Shown in pieces: positions 59,054 through 64,000 of a stretch of DNA of 64,000 nucleotides (the first letter of the stretch is position 1; every line of letters begins with the position of its first letter). The notes under the pieces were generated by a model, which was not told where the DNA came from, did not search any database, and worked only from the letters and a program-made list of their open reading frames with translations. Both the position numbers and the translations under genes were made by a program. Location: NCBI GenBank assembly GCA_913058575.1, contig CAJXRF010000013.1, positions 18,104 through 82,103 of the forward strand, read 5' to 3'. The stretch is from an uncultured Bermanella sp. (GTDB lineage: Bacteria; Pseudomonadota; Gammaproteobacteria; Pseudomonadales; Oceanobacteraceae).

Positions 59054-59845
59054 TCAGTGCTTTTTAATTTCCTCATACTCGTCATAATTTACGAGTTTAT
59101 CTAAAGTACCATCGCCATTAGAATCGTAATTTGATGTCATCATTTTAAAGCCATTAAACTCTTGCACCTTAATAAGAGCATTTGTTTGATAGTTGTAAAA
59201 CTCCACTAGATAACTGCCATCATCCCGATAATATGTGTATAAATCTTTAATTCCGTCTCCATTAGTATCTGACTTTCTTACTATAGGTTTATCGTTCTTG
59301 TACTTGGTACGAGTCTCTAGTGCACCATCAAAGTTTAAGTCTATTTCTGAATAATTAACGCGCCCCCTTGATGAGTAATATAAAAACTCATCCATTTTCC
59401 CATCAAAGTTAGAATCAATTTCAACCTTAGATATTTTATCTCGCAGGTAAATCCATTTTTCATCTAGAACCCCATCATGATTATGATCTGCACCACCCTG
59501 AGTTTCTGAAGTATTATAATAAGAATGAACGCCCCCAGAGCCAACTAGTATGCCAATCACCAACGCGATGAAAAGGCTAATTTTACTGTTACCAAAGGTG
59601 ATTGCTTTAACCTGCTCAACACTCGCCTCAGGTACTTGAGTAGCCTGCCATGTATCAACTACTGTGCGAGCTGCAACAAAGTTTTCTTCTTCCACTAGCA
59701 CACGAACGAAGTCACCTGCAAATAACTCTCCTACGCCACCCTGCAAAAATTCACCATCAACACGGCAATGAATACCAGATTGCGTAATTAAGTCAGAAAT
59801 CATCCTGGCTTCTAGTCCGTTAGGCGCTTCATATACACACTTCAT
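59054..59845 (-). CDS. DUF2007-TM-calcium-loop membrane protein
   Basis: A 263-residue single-pass protein. Residues 1-67 match the DUF2007 signal-transducing fold (MKCVYEAPNGLEARMISDLIT, GIHCRVDGEFLQGGVGELF). A membrane helix is at 86-106. The C-terminal part carries five DxNxDG loops (starting at 120, 144, 169, 193 and 241), spaced 24-25 residues except one double gap. With DUF2007 inside and loops outside, calcium sensing is an attractive inference. No neighbour suggests the output. Confidence 0.65.
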   Translation of the reverse strand: MKCVYEAPNGLEARMISDLITQSGIHCRVDGEFLQGGVGELFAGDFVRVLVEEENFVAARTVVDTWQATQVPEASVEQVKAITFGNSKISLFIALVIGILVGSGGVHSYYNTSETQGGADHNHDGVLDEKWIYLRDKISKVEIDSNFDGKMDEFLYYSSRGRVNYSEIDLNFDGALETRTKYKNDKPIVRKSDTNGDGIKDLYTYYRDDGSYLVEFYNYQTNALIKVQEFNGFKMMTSNYDSNGDGTLDKLVNYDEYEEIKKH

Positions 59846-59969
59846 TTGATCTGTACCAAGGTTAAATTTTTATTGATACAAAAAAGTCGATGCAAAACAC
59901 CAATCGCGCTAATACTTGCTAAAAGACTTAATTGAAAGAAGTTCGTAGAATGTGGGGATTAGCGAACTA

Positions 59970-60386
59970 TTAAAGCTCAAAGCTTGCCTTTCGTTCTAAC
60001 CCTTCACTTTTATCAGAAAGTATGATGGACTCTCCGCCCTTGTCAAACAAAGGTTCAACATGTTCAGCAATTTTTCGATTCAAGTAGCTGTCTTCACATC
60101 GCCCCTGCTTTTCTAAAAAGTGTACTGTATTCCCCACTATCACTAATGATCCTGATACAACTGCAGTCGCGCCTAGAAATACACCTGCCACTACTAGCTC
60201 TCCTACAATGCCACCATTATTTGATTGAGGATTAAGTACAGGTTTATCCGTCACGTTTAACGTATAGCTTCTCGATAGTAAATTACAACGCTTATAATCC
60301 ACACTCTTATTTACTTTTGGATAAACGGCGCATCCTTGAATGACTATAAGCATCATTAACAGAAAAAAACCTAAATATGGTTTCAT
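59970..60386 (-). CDS. Small lipoprotein of unknown function
   Basis: A 138-residue lipoprotein with signal peptide ending IVIQGC (C19). A Gly/Val-rich hydrophobic stretch (about 77-103, GGIVGELVVAGVFLGATAVVSGSLVIVG) could be a membrane segment. Three further cysteines (34, 97 region and others) are present. I do not recognise the family. It is preceded by the DUF2007 gene downstream on the same strand across 124 bases. Confidence 0.6.
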   Translation of the reverse strand: MKPYLGFFLLMMLIVIQGCAVYPKVNKSVDYKRCNLLSRSYTLNVTDKPVLNPQSNNGGIVGELVVAGVFLGATAVVSGSLVIVGNTVHFLEKQGRCEDSYLNRKIAEHVEPLFDKGGESIILSDKSEGLERKASFEL

Positions 60387-60525
60387 ATCTAAACAATTCC
60401 TTTTGATTTAAAGCTCCATTGTTAAAAGTCACATAAGCACAACAGAGAAGGGCAGAAAAAAATTTTGAAAGACTGAAGTGTGGTGAGCTAAATAAGGGGG
60501 TTGAAAATTTTTTAGCAACACATTC

Positions 60526-60563
60526 ACAAGCTCACGACTACATGAATGTAGTCGTGAGCTTGT
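60526..60563. repeat. 18-bp perfect inverted repeat after guaA
   Basis: Arms ACAAGCTCACGACTACAT (60526-60543) and ATGTAGTCGTGAGCTTGT (60546-60563), spacer GA. It lies 42 bases past guaA. There is no T-run on the minus strand, so it is not a standard terminator; a regulator site or processing hairpin is possible. Confidence 0.8.
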
Positions 60564-60604
60564 TGATCAGGGCATCAAAGCTGAGTGCTCTTAAACTATT
60601 GAGA

Positions 60605-62179
60605 CTATTCCCACTCAATAGTTGCAGGTGGCTTAGAGCTCACGTCATAGGCAACACGACTAATGTGCTCGATCTCATTGATGATACGGTTAGACACTTT
60701 CTCTAGCAATTCATAAGGAAGGTGTGCCCAACGAGCGGTCATGAAGTCAATGGTTTCAACCGCGCGTAAAGAAACTACCCATTCATAACGACGTTGATCG
60801 CCTACTACACCCACTGATTTAACCGGCAAGAACACCACAAAAGCTTGTGAGGTTTTGTGGTACCAATCGAAGTTATGTAGCTCTTCAATAAAAATGGCAT
60901 CGGCTTCACGCAAAATATCGCAGTATTCTTTTTTCACTTCACCCAAAATACGCACACCAAGACCAGGTCCTGGGAATGGGTGACGGTAAACCATGTCATA
61001 AGGTAAACCTAATTCTAAACCAATTTTACGCACTTCATCTTTAAACAATTCACGTAGTGGCTCTACCAAGTCCATCTTCATGTCGTCAGGTAAACCGCCC
61101 ACATTGTGATGGGATTTAATCACGTGTGCTTTACCGGTTTTTGATGCGGCGCTTTCAATCACGTCAGGGTAAATAGTGCCTTGCGCTAAGAAGTCTACGT
61201 CTTTAATGGCCGTGGCTTCTTTATCAAATACTTCAATAAAGGTATTACCAATAGCTTTACGTTTTAACTCAGGGTCCGATACGCCTTTCAAAGCACCCAA
61301 GAATAAATCGGCGGCATCTGAACGAATCACTTTTACGCCCATGTTTTTAGCAAACATGTCCATAACCATGTCGCCTTCGTTTTTACGAAGCAGGCCGTTA
61401 TCAACAAATACACAAGTAAGCTGATCACCAATGGCTTTATGTAATAGCGCGGCCACAACAGAAGAATCTACGCCGCCTGACAAACCAAGCAATACTTTTT
61501 TATCGCCCACTTGTTTTTGTACACGTTTAATTTGGTCTTCAATAATATTGGCAGGTGTCCACAAACCTTCACAGCCCGCAATGTCTTTAATGAAATGCTC
61601 AAGCATACGACCACCTTGAAGAGAATGTGTCACTTCAGGATGGAATTGAACGCCGTAGAAATTTTTCTCTTCATTATACATACCGGCAATCGGGCAGCTT
61701 TCGGTGCTGGCCATGAGTTTAAAGCCTTCAGGAATCGCAACCACTTTATCGCCATGACTCATCCAAACGTCTAAAAGTTTTTCACCTTTGTCGTTTACAT
61801 GATCACTGATGTTTTTAAATAATTTGCTGTCGCCTTCAGATTTAATTTGTGCATAACCAAATTCACGAATATCAGACGCTTCAACTTTGCCGCCCAATTC
61901 TTGCGCCATGGTTTGCATACCATAACAAATACCTAATACCGGTAGACCCATTGTATAAACAACGTCAGCTGCTTTAGGCCCGTCCACTTCAGTGACTGAC
62001 TCAGGGCCACCCGCTAGAATAATGGCTTTAGGTGCAAACTCTTCAATATCAGCCGCAGGCATATCCCATGAACGAATTTCAGATAACACTCCCAATTCAC
62101 GTACACGACGTGCAATAAGTTGTGTGTACTGGCTGCCAAAATCTAAAATTAGAATTTTCTGTGAATGGATATCTGTCAT
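60605..62179 (-). CDS. guaA: GMP synthase (glutamine-hydrolysing)
   Basis: A 524-residue enzyme converting XMP to GMP with ATP and glutamine. The N-terminal class I glutaminase has C85 in [10 protein letters not shown] and [10 protein letters not shown]. The ATP-pyrophosphatase domain has [15 protein letters not shown], and the C-terminal dimerisation part ends [13 protein letters not shown], the family signature. The start [20 protein letters not shown] at 62179 has CCGGAG 8 bases upstream. The frame reaches 62221 without support. It lies downstream of guaB, with a terminator between. Confidence 0.97.
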   Translation of the reverse strand: MTDIHSQKILILDFGSQYTQLIARRVRELGVLSEIRSWDMPAADIEEFAPKAIILAGGPESVTEVDGPKAADVVYTMGLPVLGICYGMQTMAQELGGKVEASDIREFGYAQIKSEGDSKLFKNISDHVNDKGEKLLDVWMSHGDKVVAIPEGFKLMASTESCPIAGMYNEEKNFYGVQFHPEVTHSLQGGRMLEHFIKDIAGCEGLWTPANIIEDQIKRVQKQVGDKKVLLGLSGGVDSSVVAALLHKAIGDQLTCVFVDNGLLRKNEGDMVMDMFAKNMGVKVIRSDAADLFLGALKGVSDPELKRKAIGNTFIEVFDKEATAIKDVDFLAQGTIYPDVIESAASKTGKAHVIKSHHNVGGLPDDMKMDLVEPLRELFKDEVRKIGLELGLPYDMVYRHPFPGPGLGVRILGEVKKEYCDILREADAIFIEELHNFDWYHKTSQAFVVFLPVKSVGVVGDQRRYEWVVSLRAVETIDFMTARWAHLPYELLEKVSNRIINEIEHISRVAYDVSSKPPATIEWE

Positions 62180-62306
62180 AGGGTTTACTCCGGTGACCTT
62201 GCTGCCTATTTTTAACAACAAGAATTTTGGTTAAGTAATTTTAATTCTTTAAAACTAAACGCTTTTTGCCGTCCTAGCATCGCGCATTACCTACATCCCT
62301 GTAAGT

Positions 62307-62333
62307 AAAAAGCCTGTTGAAATTCAACAGGCT
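62307..62333 (-). terminator. Terminator between guaB and guaA
   Basis: Arms AGCCTGTTGAA (62311-62321) and TTCAACAGGCT (62323-62333) pair over up to 11 bp and are followed on the minus strand by TTTTTA. It is 85 bases past the guaB stop, so guaA expression relies on read-through or its own promoter. Confidence 0.82.
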
Positions 62334-62417
62334 GAAACTCTAATTTTTTTCGGACTTCAATGGTTTACCAACAGGTGTAGTTTTTAACACCGCCAGGGCG
62401 AGCCCAGCAAGCCGTCT

Positions 62418-63887
62418 TTAACCTAAACGATAATTAGGGGCTTCTTTGGTAATTTGAACATCGTGCACGTGGCTCTCTTTCATACCCGCACTGGAAATTT
62501 TCACAAACTCAGGCTTGGTACGCATATCATCAATGGTGCCACAACCTGTGTATCCCATGGCTGAACGTAAGCCGCCCATCATCTGGTGTACTACGTTGGC
62601 CATTGGGCCTTTAACGGCGATGCGACCTTCAATGCCTTCAGGCACTAATTTATCGTTGCCCGACTTAGCGTCTTGGAAATAACGGTCGGCACTGCCTTGA
62701 CTTTGACCCATGGCACCTAGTGACCCCATACCACGGTAGCTTTTATAAGCACGGCCTTGGAAAAGTTCTACTTCACCCGGCGCTTCATCGGTACCCGCCA
62801 ATAATGAACCGGCCATAATCACATAAGCTCCGGCAACAACGGCTTTAGCCATATCGCCAGAAAAACGAATACCACCATCGGCAATCAGTGGAACGCCGCT
62901 GCCTTTAAGTGCGGCAGCCACGTCGGCGACGGCACTGATTTGCGGAACACCCACACCCGCCACAATACGTGTGGTGCAAATTGAACCTGGGCCAATGCCC
63001 ACTTTCACGCCATCGGCACCTGCTTCCATTAAGGCTTTCGCTGCAGCGCCTGTGGCAATGTTGCCACCAATCACTTGTAGTTCAGGGAAAGTCTCTTTAG
63101 CCCAGCGAACACGATCAATTACACCCTTAGAGTGTCCGTGAGCGGTATCCACAATCACCACATCTACACCGGCTTTCACCAATGCAGAAATACGATCAGG
63201 GGTTTCAGGGCCTGTGCCCACGGCTGCGCCTACGCGCAATTGGCCTTGGTCATCTTTACAAGCGTTAGGATGCTCTTGTGCTTTATTAATATCTTTAACG
63301 GTAATCAAACCCGCCAGCTTACCGGCATCGTTCACTACTAATAATTTTTCGATGCGGTTTACTTGAAGCAACCTTTCAATTTCTTCACGGCTCTCACCTT
63401 CCTTCACCGTGATTAAATTCTTTTTGCTTGTCATCACTTCAGACACTTTTAAGTTCATGTCATTGGCAAAGCGAACATCACGGCCGGTAACAATACCCAC
63501 CAGCTCATCACCATCGACCACTGGCACACCAGAGATATTGTTTTGCAAGGTAACTTCACGAAGCTGGGCAATGCTAATATTACTAGAAACTGTAATAGGG
63601 TCTTTCACCACACCACTTTCATAGCGCTTCACTTTACGCACTTCTAAAGCTTGCGCTTCGATGGTCATATTTTTGTGAATGATGCCCAAACCGCCTTCTT
63701 GCGCCATGGCAATGGCCAAGCGAGATTCGGTTACGGTATCCATGGCAGCCGATACCAGAGGAATATTTAATTCAATATTTCGAGTTAACTTGGTTTTTAA
63801 GCTCACATGATTAGGCAGCACTTCGCTGTAACCAGGAACTAAAAGTAGATCGTCGAACGTGAGAGCGTCTTGGGCAATGCGCAACAT
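62418..63887 (-). CDS. guaB: IMP dehydrogenase
   Basis: A 489-residue NAD-dependent enzyme, the committed step to GMP. A TIM barrel is interrupted by two CBS domains (about 93-205). Catalytic C304 is in [17 protein letters not shown]; the flap and [16 protein letters not shown] follow. It starts at the ATG beginning [21 protein letters not shown]. It is upstream of guaA, the standard guaBA order. A TAGAAT -10-like box is about 50 bases upstream on the minus strand, with a weak -35. Confidence 0.97.
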   Translation of the reverse strand: MLRIAQDALTFDDLLLVPGYSEVLPNHVSLKTKLTRNIELNIPLVSAAMDTVTESRLAIAMAQEGGLGIIHKNMTIEAQALEVRKVKRYESGVVKDPITVSSNISIAQLREVTLQNNISGVPVVDGDELVGIVTGRDVRFANDMNLKVSEVMTSKKNLITVKEGESREEIERLLQVNRIEKLLVVNDAGKLAGLITVKDINKAQEHPNACKDDQGQLRVGAAVGTGPETPDRISALVKAGVDVVIVDTAHGHSKGVIDRVRWAKETFPELQVIGGNIATGAAAKALMEAGADGVKVGIGPGSICTTRIVAGVGVPQISAVADVAAALKGSGVPLIADGGIRFSGDMAKAVVAGAYVIMAGSLLAGTDEAPGEVELFQGRAYKSYRGMGSLGAMGQSQGSADRYFQDAKSGNDKLVPEGIEGRIAVKGPMANVVHQMMGGLRSAMGYTGCGTIDDMRTKPEFVKISSAGMKESHVHDVQITKEAPNYRLG

Positions 63888-64000
63888 GATGGGACCGCCA
63901 TACCTGAATAAGAATGGCGCGTAATTCTACTGTAAATAGCTAGGGCGTGAAATCAAATTCTATTCCAGTTGCCATGAATTTAAGGATATAAGCTTTAAGT

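Overview
The window is a single contiguous stretch of chromosome from a marine-type gammaproteobacterium. The conserved blocks are all in gammaproteobacterial order: initiator tRNA-rimP-nusA-infB-rbfA-truB-rpsO-pnp, rlmE-ftsH-folP-glmM-tpiA-secG-tRNA-Leu, purL next to mltF, and guaB-guaA. Base composition is moderately AT-rich by eye. Choline/betaine osmoprotection, a GlyGly-CTERM surface-sorting signature and many surface lipoproteins fit an Oceanospirillales-like organism (Bermanella/Oleispira type). That placement is inference; no 16S rRNA is present. I see no phage, insertion sequence, CRISPR array or clear genomic island.

Layout. 1-5009: the start of rpsF, then an Mpo1-like membrane protein, a cytochrome b561-YceI pair, a BASS-family transporter, a pentapeptide-repeat/potassium-channel fusion and a SlyD-like isomerase. 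5010-21466: the housekeeping core on the minus strand (RNA decay, ribosome maturation, transcription elongation, translation initiation, two tRNAs, Sec export, cell-wall precursor, folate, FtsH), ending in the divergent rlmE/yhbY pair. 21513-27580: three envelope genes, namely a DUF3187 protein, a calcium-loop GlyGly-CTERM protein and a 1128-residue lipoprotein with Ig-like domains. 28398-40674: purL, mltF, tadA, a lipoprotein hydrolase, a VIT/vWFA GlyGly-CTERM protein, and a divergent TetR-regulator plus MFS-acyltransferase operon behind a repeated operator array.

40767-47919 is a six-gene minus-strand unit for choline import and oxidation to glycine betaine (betB, betA, choX, choW, choV, then a TorF-like porin). 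No betI repressor gene is beside it. 48838-53027 is a redox cluster: a DJ-1 family protein, a split-barrel/flavodoxin-reductase/ferredoxin fusion, a DsrE protein and a divergent LysR regulator. 53145-58784 holds an unrecognised 552-residue protein, a MoxR AAA ATPase, its CoxE-like vWFA partner, and a convergent leucine-rich-repeat protein kinase. 59054-60386 holds two small envelope genes, and 60605-63887 is guaA and guaB for GMP synthesis.

The least explained parts are the MoxR/CoxE/LRR-kinase neighbourhood, the redox fusion cluster, the TetR operator array at 38051-38176, and the RutR-like palindrome next to purL. Several start codons were moved inward from the longest possible reading frame where a Shine-Dalgarno sequence, lipobox or family length favoured it; each case is noted.
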